A stretch of 64,000 bases of DNA from Kluyvera sichuanensis (GCF_014218705.1 NZ_JABBJF010000006.1:186001-250000), one strand, 5' to 3'. Positions 1-8,817 are shown, numbered from the stretch's first letter. Numbers and translations are program-made. The notes: a model not told the origin generated them from the sequence alone.

Positions 1-558
1 TATGTCGAAGATCTCGGCAACGGCCATAGCGTGATGGTGATGATCCCGGAACTGGTAGATCTGGAAGCCAATCTTGATGCGCCGATCCCCGAGCGCTTTA
101 CCGATCTTGCCGACGCACTGCGAGCGGATCACGACGAAGTTCAGGTGCGGCGTATCGTCCGCGCGGTCGGTGGCTCCGGCTTCAACCTCAATATCTTCCC
201 GAATATTGCCTGCTCGATGGCCTTCTTCCGCGTCTTGCAGCCGGTGTCGGTGAACGAAACCGAAATTCACCACGCGGTGATCACCATGGATGGCGGCCCG
301 GAAATCGCTAACCAGGCGCGTCTGCGTCTGCACGAACACTTCCAGGGGCCGATGGGCTTCGGCACGCCGGATGACTCGGAAGCGTGGGAGCGCGTCCAGC
401 GCGGGGCCACCGCCGGGGACGACCTGTGGATCATGCTCAACCGCGGCCTGGCCGGGGAATACCGCACCGACGACGGCCTGCGCAGCGACGTCAGCGCCGA
501 AACCGGCATGCGCGCGGCCTACCAGCAGTGGAAAAAACTGATGACGGAGATGGAATAA
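1..558 (+). CDS. Aromatic ring-hydroxylating (Rieske) dioxygenase, alpha subunit, C-terminal part
   Basis: The frame is open from base 1, so the gene's 5' end, with the Rieske domain and the two iron-binding histidines, lies outside the window. What remains is the C-terminal part of the catalytic domain of a ring-hydroxylating oxygenase alpha subunit. The stretch GPMGFGTPDDSEAW matches the place where naphthalene dioxygenase carries its third mononuclear-iron ligand (Asp362), so one of the two Asp residues in PDD is probably that ligand. The TAA abuts the ATG of the beta subunit, and the whole block down to catA reads as one operon. Family membership is secure. The substrate cannot be read from this fragment, but downstream catBCA implies that the product is converted to catechol. 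Confidence 0.85.
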   Translation, partial: YVEDLGNGHSVMVMIPELVDLEANLDAPIPERFTDLADALRADHDEVQVRRIVRAVGGSGFNLNIFPNIACSMAFFRVLQPVSVNETEIHHAVITMDGGPEIANQARLRLHEHFQGPMGFGTPDDSEAWERVQRGATAGDDLWIMLNRGLAGEYRTDDGLRSDVSAETGMRAAYQQWKKLMTEME

Positions 559-1041
559 ATGACGACCGCTGAATCTGTACTGTTTAACGCCATCGCGGTT
601 ATCAACCTCGAAGGCGACCTGCTGGATCAGGGCGAATTTGATGCCTGGCTGGAGCTCTGGCAGCACGACGGCCTGTACGTGGTGCCGATCGACCCGACCG
701 AAACCGACTTTAAAAACACGCTCAACTACGCCTGTGACGATCACGAGATGCGCGCCAAGCGCGTGAAGCGTCTTTATAGCGGCGAGTCTATTTCCACCAC
801 CCCGCGCGCCAGAACGCTGCGCACGCTGTCGCGCTTCCGCCTGCTGGAAGCCAGCGAAAACGAAGTGGTGGTGCGCGGCGCGCAGTCGCTGTGGGAGCAC
901 CGCAAGGGCCACAGTCGCCACTACGCCGCCGACATTACCTGGCACCTGCGCCCACAGGAAAGCGGTTGGCGCATAACCCAAAAGGTGATTCGCCTGGTCA
1001 ACAGCGACGATGTGCTGCACAGCATCGGCTACATCCTGTAA
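559..1041 (+). CDS. Aromatic ring-hydroxylating dioxygenase, beta subunit
   Basis: A 160-residue protein of the length and fold class (SnoaL-like, no cofactor motif) of the small structural subunit of ring-hydroxylating dioxygenases. It would join the alpha subunit in a hexameric oxygenase. The ATG follows the alpha-subunit stop with no gap, and its Shine-Dalgarno (GGAG) lies inside the end of that gene, so translation is coupled. The C-terminus (GWRITQKVIRLVNSDD) is typical of these subunits, where a conserved strand packs against the alpha subunit. Benzoate, anthranilate and other dioxygenase beta subunits look alike, so this gene does not settle the substrate. Confidence 0.85.
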   Translation: MTTAESVLFNAIAVINLEGDLLDQGEFDAWLELWQHDGLYVVPIDPTETDFKNTLNYACDDHEMRAKRVKRLYSGESISTTPRARTLRTLSRFRLLEASENEVVVRGAQSLWEHRKGHSRHYAADITWHLRPQESGWRITQKVIRLVNSDDVLHSIGYIL

Positions 1042-1051
1042 GGAACCATTT

Positions 1052-1792
1052 ATGACGCAAACCGTATTAGTCACCGGGGCCGCCTCTGGCCTCGGCAACG
1101 TGATTGCCGCCCACCTGCTGGCCGAGGGCTTTCAGGTGGTGCTGACCGACGTTGACGCTGCCCGTGCCGCCGATGCGGCGGCAAAGCTGGATAACGGCGA
1201 AGGCAAGGTGTTGGCACTGGGGCTGGATATTCGCCAGCCGGAAGCCTTCGACCAGGCGCTGACGGCGACCATCGAACGCTTTGGCAGCCTGCAGGTGCTG
1301 GTCAATAACGCCGCGCTGACGCTCGCCACCCCGGTGATGGAGATTAGCGCCGAAGAGTTTGACCAGGTGATTTCCACCAACCTGCGCGGCACCTTTGTCG
1401 GCTGTCAGACGATGGGGCGCTATTTTGCCCGCCGCGGCTATGGCCGCATCATCAATCTGGCGTCGCTCGCCGGGCAGAACGGCGGCACCGCCTCCGGGGC
1501 GCACTATGCGGCGTCAAAAGGCGGCATTCTGACGCTGACTAAAGTCTTTGCCCGTGAGCTGGCGAAATCCGGCGTGACGGTTAACGCCATCGCTCCGGGG
1601 CCGATGGACCTGCCGACGGTGCACGCGCTGGTGCCGGAAGAGAAGATGCCCGGCCTGCTACAGATGATCCCGGTAGGTGAGCTTGGCGACGCGGCGTTTG
1701 TCGCACAGGCCGTCGCGCTGCTGGCTTCCCAAACCTCGTCGTTTGTCACCGGGGCCACCTGGGACATTAACGGCGGGCTGTTTATGCGTTAA
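1052..1792 (+). CDS. Short-chain dehydrogenase/reductase, probable cis-dihydrodiol dehydrogenase
   Basis: A 246-residue classical SDR. The NAD(P)-binding motif TGAASGLG is at residues 8-15 and NNA at 85-87, and the catalytic tetrad reads N110, S138, Y152, K156 (YAASK). I chose the ATG at 1052 because AGGA stands 8 bases upstream; an upstream in-frame start overlaps the beta subunit. Placed after a dioxygenase and before catechol genes, its likely job is NAD-dependent rearomatisation of a cis-dihydrodiol, or diol carboxylate, to catechol. That role is inferred from context. The sequence alone says only SDR, of the large group that also includes 3-oxoacyl-ACP reductases. Confidence 0.8.
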   Translation: MTQTVLVTGAASGLGNVIAAHLLAEGFQVVLTDVDAARAADAAAKLDNGEGKVLALGLDIRQPEAFDQALTATIERFGSLQVLVNNAALTLATPVMEISAEEFDQVISTNLRGTFVGCQTMGRYFARRGYGRIINLASLAGQNGGTASGAHYAASKGGILTLTKVFARELAKSGVTVNAIAPGPMDLPTVHALVPEEKMPGLLQMIPVGELGDAAFVAQAVALLASQTSSFVTGATWDINGGLFMR

Positions 1793-1802
1793 GGAGGCAT
1801 CA

Positions 1803-2735
1803 ATGCTGACATTACAGGTTATCCGCCGCGAGTTGCAGGGCGAGGTGGTGCTGCTGACGCTGGCTCAGGCTGACGGTGCGGCGCTGCCCGCGTTCACCGC
1901 CGGGGCGCATATCGACTTGCATCTGGGCGACGATCTGGTGCGACCGTACTCGCTGTGCGGCGATCCGTGCGAGCGCCATCACTACCAGCTTGGCGTGCTG
2001 AAAGACAGCCAGTCCAAAGGCGGCTCACTTGCCGTTCACCGGCTACAGGAAGGCGATGAGATTCAGGTCAGCGAACCGCGCAACCTGTTTGCGCTGGATG
2101 AAAAGGCCAGCCACAGCCTGCTTATTGGCGGCGGTATCGGTATTACGCCGATGCTGGCGATGGCAGCGGAGCTGCTGGCGGCCGGGCGTTCTTTCAGCCT
2201 GCATTACTGTGCGCGAAGCCGCGCCCAGGCCGCGTTTGTCGCCCAGTTGACGGCGTCGTCTTACGCCCCGCAGGTGCATCTGCACTTCAGCGATGAACAG
2301 CGAATCAACATTGATGCAGTGCTGTGCGACGTGCCTGCTGGCACCCATGTCTACGTCTGCGGCCCGACGCGGCTGATGGATGCGGTGAGCGAGCAGGCCA
2401 CCGCGCAGGGCTATGCGCCGGAGCAGATCCACCAGGAGTGCTTTAGCGCCGAGGTGGACACCGGTGGCCAGCCGTTTGAAGTGGTGGCAGCCGCCAGCGG
2501 CATCACCGTTCAGGTGGCGGCAAACCAGACCATCGTTGAAGCGCTGGCGCTGGCGGGGCTGAAGGTCTGCGTCTCCTGCAAACAGGGGATCTGCGGCAGT
2601 TGCCTGACCGACGTGCTGGAAGGTGAGCCGGATCATCGTGACCACTATCTGACCGACGAAGAGAAGGCCGATGGCGATCAGATCCTGCTGTGTTGCTCCC
2701 GGGCGAAAAGCGCCCGTCTGATAATCGATCTTTGA
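1803..2735 (+). CDS. Oxygenase reductase of the phthalate dioxygenase reductase/VanB type
   Basis: A 310-residue electron-transfer protein with domains in the order flavin, NAD, [2Fe-2S]. RPYSL at 47-51 binds the flavin and GGGIGITP at 109-116 the NADH. A plant-type ferredoxin domain closes the protein with cysteines C259, C264, C267 and C297 or C298. The C-terminal ferredoxin sets it apart from BenC/AntC, which carry it at the N-terminus, so this is a class IA, two-component oxygenase system. A strong AGGAGG precedes the ATG at 1803, which fixes the start. It presumably passes NADH electrons to the Rieske centre of the dioxygenase encoded upstream; no separate ferredoxin gene is present. Confidence 0.87.
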   Translation: MLTLQVIRRELQGEVVLLTLAQADGAALPAFTAGAHIDLHLGDDLVRPYSLCGDPCERHHYQLGVLKDSQSKGGSLAVHRLQEGDEIQVSEPRNLFALDEKASHSLLIGGGIGITPMLAMAAELLAAGRSFSLHYCARSRAQAAFVAQLTASSYAPQVHLHFSDEQRINIDAVLCDVPAGTHVYVCGPTRLMDAVSEQATAQGYAPEQIHQECFSAEVDTGGQPFEVVAAASGITVQVAANQTIVEALALAGLKVCVSCKQGICGSCLTDVLEGEPDHRDHYLTDEEKADGDQILLCCSRAKSARLIIDL

Positions 2736-2746
2736 GGATCTTCTCT

Positions 2747-3241
2747 ATGACTCTGCAAACCGAGTTTCGTAACGCCATGGCGCAGTTGGGTAGCGCGGTA
2801 TCGGTGATCACCACCGACGGCCCGGCGGGCAAATTTGGCTTTACCGCCTCTGCCGTCTGTAGCGTGACCGACCAGCCGCCGACGCTGCTGGTGTGCATGA
2901 ACCGCAACTCTTTTGCCCACGCGCACTTCAAACAAAACGGCGCGCTGTGCGTCAACGTGCTGTCGAGCGACCACCAGACGCTGTCCGGCATTTTTGCCAA
3001 CGCCAGCCTGCGCTCCGAAGAGCGTTTCTGTCACGACAGCTGGCAGGTGATGGCCAGCGGTGCACCGGTACTCAGTTCGGCGGTAGCGAGCTTTGACTGC
3101 CTGATTGATGACTGCCACGAAGTGGGCAGCCACTCGGTCTTTTACTGCCGGGTGCAGGCGATTCGCATCAGCGAGCAGCCGCGCGGGCTGGTCTATTTCA
3201 ACCGCCGCTACCACACGGTTGGCTGCGACGTGGAAGCCTAA
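2747..3241 (+). CDS. Flavin reductase-like domain protein (HpaC/RutF family)
   Basis: A 164-residue single-domain protein of the flavin reductase-like family, which supplies FMNH2 or FADH2 to two-component monooxygenases. The region FTASAVCSVTDQPPTLLVCM and the later GALCVNVLSS are the usual signature segments. The ATG at 2747 follows GAGGA. Its presence is odd: the dioxygenase already has a dedicated PDR-type reductase, and no flavin-dependent monooxygenase gene lies in this part of the operon. The partner may be upstream of the window, or this protein may support iron or flavin reduction for the oxygenase. Family assignment is firm, role open. Confidence 0.8.
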   Translation: MTLQTEFRNAMAQLGSAVSVITTDGPAGKFGFTASAVCSVTDQPPTLLVCMNRNSFAHAHFKQNGALCVNVLSSDHQTLSGIFANASLRSEERFCHDSWQVMASGAPVLSSAVASFDCLIDDCHEVGSHSVFYCRVQAIRISEQPRGLVYFNRRYHTVGCDVEA

Positions 3242-3261
3242 AGACAAAAGGGGAATGCCGG

Positions 3262-4605
3262 ATGAGCAATGTCGTTTCTGAAACTGCCGTCACATCAACA
3301 ATCGTCCGCCAGGACGCGCAGCAGATGCGCAAGCTGGTGATCGCGTCGGTACTGGGTAATGCGCTGGAATGGTATGACTTCTTTCTCTACGGCACCGCTG
3401 CGGCGCTGGTGTTTGGCCCGCTGTTCTTCCCGGTCGGCGGCGACCCGCTGCAGGGCACGCTGCTGGCGTTTTCCGGCTTTGCGGTCGGCTTTCTGGCGCG
3501 CCCGCTCGGCGGCATTCTGTTCGGCCATATCGGCGACCGCTATAGCCGCAAGATGACGCTTATTATGACCCTGACGCTGATGGGGGCGACGACCTTTATT
3601 ATCGGCCTGCTGCCGACCTATGCGCAGATAGGCATTTGGGCACCGCTGTCGCTGATCATCCTGCGTCTCTTACAGGGCGTGGCTTCCGGCGGCGAGTGGG
3701 GCGGTGGCGTACTGATGCTGAGCGAAAATGCCCCGGCGGCCCGTCGCGGTTTCTATACCGCGTGGAGCCAGATGGGCGTCTCCGGTGGATTTGTACTCTC
3801 GGCCTTCGCTTTTTACCTCGTCCAACAGCTGCCAGAGCGCGATTTTCTGAGCTGGGGCTGGCGCGTGCCGTTCTTGCTGAGCATCGTCATCTTCCTGGTG
3901 GGCGTCTATATCCGCAAAAACATTCGCGAGAGCAAAGCCTTCACCCAGGCGAAGCCGGAAGACAAGCACGAAAAGATCCCGCTGCTGGTGCTGGTGCGTG
4001 AGCACCCGAAAGCGCTGCTGCAGGCGATTGCGCTGCGGCTGCCGGAAAACGGGGCGTCCTATATTTTCTTCACCTTCTCGGTGGTCTACGCCAAGCACAT
4101 TGGCATCGGCACCGGGGAGATCATCAGCGCGGTGACGCTGGCGATGCTGATTGAATTCTTCTCGATCCTCTTCTGGGGCGCGCTGTCGGACAAGATTGGC
4201 CTGAAACCCGTTTACTACATCGGTGTGATTGGCCTGCTGGTGATGGCGTTCCCGTTCTTCTGGCTGCTCTCCACCGGCAACTACGGCGCGGTAATGCTGG
4301 CAATGTTCCTCGGCCTGCCGGTGTGCCACGGCGCGATGATCGGCACCCAGCCGTGCATCATGAGCGATCTCTTCCCGGTGCGGGTGCGCTATTCCGGGCT
4401 GGCGCTGGGCCACGAAGTGGGATCGATCTTCTCCGGCGGCCTCGGCCCGATGCTGGCGGTGGCGCTGCTGATGGCGTTCGATGCCTCCTGGCCGGTTTCC
4501 TTACTGTTGATCGGCTATGCGCTGCTGGCGTGGATTGCCCTGCGAAGCCTGCCGTCAAACCCAACACACTCTACAAAGGCTGGAGCAACGGATGTTAACG
4601 ATTGA
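3262..4605 (+). CDS. Major facilitator transporter, metabolite:H+ symporter (MHS) family
   Basis: A 447-residue inner-membrane protein with about 12 hydrophobic segments. The N-terminal LGNALEWYDFFLYGTAAAL and the loop motif RPLGGILFGHIGDRYSRK are characteristic of the MHS family (ShiA, ProP and aromatic-acid permeases). Position in the operon points to proton-coupled uptake of the aromatic acid that the dioxygenase attacks. The ATG at 3262 lies 20 bp after the flavin reductase stop, preceded by GGGGAA. The 3' end overlaps the start of catB by 14 bases, another sign of cotranscription. Confidence 0.85.
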   Translation: MSNVVSETAVTSTIVRQDAQQMRKLVIASVLGNALEWYDFFLYGTAAALVFGPLFFPVGGDPLQGTLLAFSGFAVGFLARPLGGILFGHIGDRYSRKMTLIMTLTLMGATTFIIGLLPTYAQIGIWAPLSLIILRLLQGVASGGEWGGGVLMLSENAPAARRGFYTAWSQMGVSGGFVLSAFAFYLVQQLPERDFLSWGWRVPFLLSIVIFLVGVYIRKNIRESKAFTQAKPEDKHEKIPLLVLVREHPKALLQAIALRLPENGASYIFFTFSVVYAKHIGIGTGEIISAVTLAMLIEFFSILFWGALSDKIGLKPVYYIGVIGLLVMAFPFFWLLSTGNYGAVMLAMFLGLPVCHGAMIGTQPCIMSDLFPVRVRYSGLALGHEVGSIFSGGLGPMLAVALLMAFDASWPVSLLLIGYALLAWIALRSLPSNPTHSTKAGATDVND

Positions 4606-5704
4606 ATCACTGACCTGCTGGCTGGTGGATATCCCCACCATTCGCCCACACAAGCTGTCGATGGCCACCATGGGCTGTCAGACCCTGACCATCGTGCGCA
4701 TGCAGTGCGCCCAGGGCGTGGTCGGCTGGGGGGAGGCCACTACTATCGGCGGGCTGAGCTACGGCGCGGAAAGCCCGGAAGCCATCAGGTCGGCCATTGA
4801 AACCTACCTGTCGCCGCTGCTGTGCGGCCAGACCTTCAGCGGTGTGGCGGCACTGGCCGACAAAATGAACGCCAGCGTGAAGGGGAACACTTTTGCCAAA
4901 TCGGCGCTGGAAACCGCATTCCTGGATGCCCAGGGCAAGCTGCTGGGGCTGCCGGTGAGCGCGCTGCTTGGCGGGGCGATAACCGACCGTCTGCCGGTGC
5001 TGTGGACGCTGGCAAGCGGCGACACCGATAAAGACATCGACGAAGGCAAACGGCTGCTGGCGGAAGGGCTGCACGACACCTTCAAGCTGAAAATTGGTGC
5101 CCGGGAGCTAAAAACCGATATTCGCCACGCGCTGGCGATTAAAGCGGCGCTGGGGCCGGAGGTCAGCGTTCGAGTTGACGTTAACCAGGCGTGGGATTTC
5201 ACCACCGCGGTGAAAGGCATGAGTCAGTTGCAGGAGGGCGGTATCGATCTCGTTGAGCAGCCAACCCCGCTATGGGATCGGCAGGGGCTGATTGCCCTGA
5301 GCCAGCGCTTTGAGGTCCCCATTCTCGCTGATGAAGCGGTGGCAACCAGCCATGACGGCTACGCGCTGGCGCACGGCGGCTTTAGCGGCGCCTATGCGCT
5401 GAAGATTGCCAAAGCAGGTGGCCCGGCGCAGGCCCTGAAGCTGGCGCACGTCGCTCAGGCGGCGGGCGTGGCGCTGTACGGCGGCACCATGCTGGAAGGC
5501 TCGCTCGGCACGGTAGCCTCGCTTCACGCCTGGTCCACCGTACGGATGCAGTGGGGCACCGAGATGTTCGGCCCGCTGCTGCTGAAAGATGACATCGTGG
5601 TTACCCCGCTCGACTTCCGCCAGGGGCAGGTTGTGCTGCCGCAGGGGCCGGGGCTGGGCGTGGAGATTGACCTCGACAAACTGCGTTATTACGCCCGCCA
5701 CTAA
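4592..5704 (+). CDS. catB: Muconate cycloisomerase
   Basis: A 370-residue enolase-superfamily enzyme that lactonises cis,cis-muconate to muconolactone in the catechol ortho-cleavage pathway. Catalytic lysines stand in KLK (K165, K167). The metal ligands are D196 (DVNQAW), E222 (VEQP) and D247 (ADEA), and the second-side lysine is K271. Length matches characterised CatB proteins. The ATG at 4592 overlaps the transporter by 14 bases and is preceded by GGAG; an upstream in-frame start would lie deep inside the transporter gene. catC and catA follow in the same direction. The chloromuconate enzymes are close relatives, but the neighbours favour plain muconate. Confidence 0.93.
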   Translation: MLTIESLTCWLVDIPTIRPHKLSMATMGCQTLTIVRMQCAQGVVGWGEATTIGGLSYGAESPEAIRSAIETYLSPLLCGQTFSGVAALADKMNASVKGNTFAKSALETAFLDAQGKLLGLPVSALLGGAITDRLPVLWTLASGDTDKDIDEGKRLLAEGLHDTFKLKIGARELKTDIRHALAIKAALGPEVSVRVDVNQAWDFTTAVKGMSQLQEGGIDLVEQPTPLWDRQGLIALSQRFEVPILADEAVATSHDGYALAHGGFSGAYALKIAKAGGPAQALKLAHVAQAAGVALYGGTMLEGSLGTVASLHAWSTVRMQWGTEMFGPLLLKDDIVVTPLDFRQGQVVLPQGPGLGVEIDLDKLRYYARH

Positions 5705-5716
5705 AAGGACATCCCA

Positions 5717-5995
5717 ATGCTGTTCAAAGTTGAAATGACCGTCAATATCCCGCCGACGCTGCCGAAAGCCGAGGCCGACGAGATCAAGGCCAAAGAGAAA
5801 GCCTACTCCCAGCAGCTTCAGCGCGAAGGGAAATGGCTGCATATCTGGCGCGTCGCCGGGCTGTACGCCAACGTCAGTATTTTTGATGTGGCCGATAACC
5901 AGCAGCTTCACGAGCTCTTAACCGCGCTGCCGCTCTATCCCTATATGGAGATCAGCGTGCAGCCGTTATGCCGACACCCGTCGGCCATTGATTAA
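5717..5995 (+). CDS. catC: Muconolactone delta-isomerase
   Basis: A 92-residue protein that converts muconolactone to 3-oxoadipate enol-lactone. The beginning MLFKVEMTVNIP, the central EGKWLHIWRVAGLYANVSIF and the end PLCRHPS are the recognisable conserved parts of this small decameric enzyme, and the length is normal. It starts 12 bp after catB with AAAGGA as Shine-Dalgarno, and catA follows 35 bp later. The later steps (enol-lactone hydrolase, CoA transferase, thiolase) are not in the window, so they must be encoded elsewhere. Confidence 0.93.
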   Translation: MLFKVEMTVNIPPTLPKAEADEIKAKEKAYSQQLQREGKWLHIWRVAGLYANVSIFDVADNQQLHELLTALPLYPYMEISVQPLCRHPSAID

Positions 5996-6030
5996 AACAA
6001 CAAACCTTACCCTACGAAGAGGAATACGCA

Positions 6031-6957
6031 ATGTCCGTTAATCCCGCAAAACAGACCGAACTGGAATCCTTACTGGCCATCAGCAGCGGCCTGAACGCCG
6101 AGCAGGGCAATGAGCGCTTTAAGGCGATCATGCATCAGGTGCTGAGCGACCTGTGCCAGACTATCCGCAAATTTGATATCACCGACGAAGAGTTCTGGCT
6201 GGCGGTGAACTACCTGAACGAACTGGGCGAGCGCAAAGAAGCGGCGCTGCTGGCGGCTGGGTTAGGGCTGGAGCACTATCTGGATATGCGCGCCGATGAA
6301 AAAGAGGCCGCCGCCGGTAACGATGTGGGCACGCCGCGCACCATCGAAGGGCCGCTGTACGTCGCGGGCGCACCGCTGAGCAAGCAGTTTGCCCGCATGG
6401 ACGACGGCAGCGAGCAGGGCGAGCCGATGTGGCTGCACGGGCAGGTGACCGACCTTGAAGGTAACCCGGTGGCGGGCGCGATTGTCGATATCTGGCATGC
6501 CAACACGCTGGGTGGCTATTCGTTCTTCGACCAGTCGCAGAGCGAATACCACCTGCGCCGCCGTGTGGAAACCGGCGCTGACGGGCGCTACGCGGTGCAG
6601 AGCATTGTGCCTTGCGGCTATGGCTGCCCGCCGGATGGCCCAACCCAGAAACTGCTGGATCAGTTAGGCCGTCACGGTAATCGTCCTGCCCACGTGCACT
6701 TCTTTGTGTCCGCGCCGGGTTATAAGCATCTGACCACGCAAATCAACCTCAACGGCGATGCTTACCTGTGGGACGACTTTGCCTTCGCCACCCGCGAAGA
6801 GCTGATTGCCGACCCGGTGAAAATCACCGATGAAGCGCTTTCTCAGGAACGTAAAATCAACCAGCCACATACCGAAGTGAGCTTTAACTTTGCGCTGGTG
6901 GCGTCCGCTGAGACCAGCGAAGAGAGCCGCATTAAGCGTGCGCGGGTGATGGAGTGA
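6031..6957 (+). CDS. catA: Catechol 1,2-dioxygenase
   Basis: A 308-residue intradiol dioxygenase that opens catechol to cis,cis-muconate using non-haem Fe(III). The four iron ligands can be placed by comparison with the Acinetobacter enzyme: Y163 (GGYSFF), Y197 (CGYGCP), H221 and H223 (PAHVHF). The N-terminal helical dimer domain is at about 1-100. The start has AGAGGA 7 bases upstream. It is the last gene of the operon and is followed by a REP-type palindrome. The order catB-catC-catA is known from other bacteria; here it is fused to an upstream oxygenase block. Nothing suggests truncation. Confidence 0.95.
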   Translation: MSVNPAKQTELESLLAISSGLNAEQGNERFKAIMHQVLSDLCQTIRKFDITDEEFWLAVNYLNELGERKEAALLAAGLGLEHYLDMRADEKEAAAGNDVGTPRTIEGPLYVAGAPLSKQFARMDDGSEQGEPMWLHGQVTDLEGNPVAGAIVDIWHANTLGGYSFFDQSQSEYHLRRRVETGADGRYAVQSIVPCGYGCPPDGPTQKLLDQLGRHGNRPAHVHFFVSAPGYKHLTTQINLNGDAYLWDDFAFATREELIADPVKITDEALSQERKINQPHTEVSFNFALVASAETSEESRIKRARVME

Positions 6958-6971
6958 TTTGAGGCGCGGTG

Positions 6972-7043
6972 CCGCCCCGGCGGCGCTGCGCTTGGCCGGG
7001 CTACAATCGTTCGTAGCCCGGGCGAGCGAATGCGACCCCGGGA
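6972..7043. repeat. REP/BIME-like extragenic palindrome pair
   Basis: Two GC-rich imperfect palindromes of opposite orientation (CCCCGGCGGCGCTGCGCTTG then GTAGCCCGGGCGAGCGAATG) lie between the convergent catA and proX-like genes. This is the usual place and look of enterobacterial REP elements, which can stabilise mRNA 3' ends and help end transcription. Confidence 0.7.
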
Positions 7044-7050
7044 CTGCGTC

Positions 7051-8046
7051 TTACTTCGCCGCCAGCGCCTCTTTTATCCAGCCATCAAACGTCTGCTGGT
7101 GAGCCTTAATCCACCCGTCGACGTGGCTCTGAATATCCTCCGGCGTTGATTTCCCGGTATGCATCAGCTGGTTCTGGGCGTTCACGTCCGCCAGCGGCAG
7201 TTTCGCCACCGCAAACAGCTTCGCCGCCGCCGGGTTCTTCGCCGCCCATTCTTTATTGGCAACGATGTACTCGTTGTTTACCGCAAAGCCGTAATTCTTG
7301 CCGTTCGGCAATTCGGTATTCAAATCCTTAAGCGTGCCCGGATTCGCCGAGAACGGCACGGTCAGCCACACCACATCTTTGCCGGGTTTGAGCTCGTCGC
7401 TTACCCAGTAAGGCGTCCAGGTCCAGTAGAGCACCGGTTTGCCAGCCTTATAGCGGGAGAGGGTGTCGGCAATAATCGCCGAATAGTTGCCCTGATTTTG
7501 CGTCACCGTCTTATCAAGTCCGTAGGCTTTAATTTGGGTATCAATCACCGACCCGCACACCCAGCCGGGGTTACAGCCCGCTAAATCCGCTTTGCCGTCA
7601 CCGTTGGCATCAAATAGCTGCGCGAGCTTAGGGTCTTTCAGCTGTGAAATATCGGTAATATGGTATTTATCAGCGGTTTTTTTATCGATCAAATAGCCTT
7701 GCGCTGCGCCGCTAATATAGGTGCCCTGACGGTAGAACTTTTTATCACCACCGCTGGCGTGGTACATATCCTGCTGCAGCGGCATCCAGTTTACCGCCAT
7801 GTAGGTGGCATCCCCGGCGGCAATAGAGGTGTAGGCGACGTTGTACTCCACCTCTTCGATAGGCGCGACGGTATAGCCGAGCTGCGTCAGCGCGCGGTTG
7901 ATAATCTCAGTTTGAAACGTCTCTTCCGGTAGGGGGCTTTGCACCGGGTGCACGGTCACGCCCTTACCGGGCAGGTCGGCGGCAAAAAGGGTAGATGAGG
8001 TAAAGAGTGCTGCCAGCGTAAGGACGCTTTTTGTGGTGGTTTGCAT
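7051..8046 (-). CDS. ProX-like glycine betaine/proline-type periplasmic binding protein (orphan)
   Basis: A 331-residue substrate-binding protein, clearly homologous to E. coli ProX along its full length (mature start ADLPGKG, then AVNWMPL, NPGWVCG and TWTPYW). A 22-residue signal peptide ends at TLFA. I prefer the ATG at 8046 because AAGG lies 8 bases upstream; another ATG two codons earlier is too close. The cage tryptophans equivalent to W65, W140 and W188 are kept. His69, which holds the betaine carboxylate in ProX, is Gln, and Gly141 is Val. No ProV or ProW gene is nearby. It may feed the standard ProVW system or bind a related quaternary amine; the ligand is not known. Confidence 0.85.
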   Translation of the reverse strand: MQTTTKSVLTLAALFTSSTLFAADLPGKGVTVHPVQSPLPEETFQTEIINRALTQLGYTVAPIEEVEYNVAYTSIAAGDATYMAVNWMPLQQDMYHASGGDKKFYRQGTYISGAAQGYLIDKKTADKYHITDISQLKDPKLAQLFDANGDGKADLAGCNPGWVCGSVIDTQIKAYGLDKTVTQNQGNYSAIIADTLSRYKAGKPVLYWTWTPYWVSDELKPGKDVVWLTVPFSANPGTLKDLNTELPNGKNYGFAVNNEYIVANKEWAAKNPAAAKLFAVAKLPLADVNAQNQLMHTGKSTPEDIQSHVDGWIKAHQQTFDGWIKEALAAK

Positions 8047-8456
8047 AATCATGACCTTATTATTTTCGCGTGTTAAGCCAGAAATGACAGGTTATTCCCG
8101 CTTGGATAAAAGGTGGAAATAAAGGCAGGTGAGACGGTTATATTCTCCATAAAATTAACATTAATAACTTTACCCTAACATATTGGTCCGGGCTGGCAAT
8201 GCGTAATATCCGCAGAACGGCCGTTTTATTGCCTTTTTGGGCTAAGGTTAATCTTAAAAATAATCTGATGACGATCGCGGATTCGGCTGAAATAAGCGGT
8301 GAATACGAAGAATGAGGGATGCCTGAAAAACGTCACTGACGCTAGAGTCAGTAGACTAACCTTTTCCGCTGGTACGCTGGCGAATCAGGCCGTAGAAGGA
8401 GGTATGGCGAGGCACTCGCGATACCGATCGTTGCTCACAGGATGTGAGGTCTGAAG
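8047..8456. other. Intergenic region between proX-like gene and pilus locus
   Basis: About 410 bases of AT-rich DNA that should hold the promoters of both divergent genes. I found no gene. The only structure I see is a short dyad, ACTGAC-N6-GTCAGT, at 8335-8352, roughly 105 bases before the small pilin-like gene. Confidence 0.4.
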
Positions 8457-8765
8457 ATGAAAACCATTCATGTAGTCTGCCTGGCGCTTGCCGCCTTAAC
8501 CTTATCATCCCCGCTTTTGGCGCAAACGGGTACTTCCTCAGGTAAAATTCACTTTGTCGGCAAGATTGTTGAAGGCGGCTGTAATGTGGTTCCCCAGGCA
8601 CAAATCATGCAGGTGAACTGCTATCGCGATGGAAAAAACCAGCTCCATCAGATCACCCTTCCTGCCGCGGGAAATGCACCGATTATGCAGACCTATGGCA
8701 CGGTGAGTCAGAGAACGTTATCAGCTCACCCAGAACTGCGGGAAGTAACCATTAGCTATTTTTAA
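8457..8765 (+). CDS. Small exported pilin-like protein
   Basis: A 102-residue protein with a clear signal peptide (cleavage after about residue 22, LLAQ). It is followed by GKIHFVGKIVEGGCNV, which copies the first strands and first cysteine of chaperone-usher pilins. The rest is too short for a full pilin domain, yet a second cysteine (VNCY) is present. GAGGT stands 7 bases before the ATG. It is on the same strand as the pilus genes but separated from them by about 630 bases. It could be an assembly terminator, a minor subunit or a remnant. I do not recognise a named homologue. Confidence 0.65.
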   Translation: MKTIHVVCLALAALTLSSPLLAQTGTSSGKIHFVGKIVEGGCNVVPQAQIMQVNCYRDGKNQLHQITLPAAGNAPIMQTYGTVSQRTLSAHPELREVTISYF

Positions 8766-8817
8766 GTGATATCTCATCATCGCCTTTCCTCCCATCCGAA
8801 GCAGAGGCGCGCTACGC

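Noticed and set aside
1067-1504. Open frame on the minus strand inside the SDR gene
   Set aside because: Composition is that of a shadow frame in GC-rich coding DNA; no start site, family match or operon logic.
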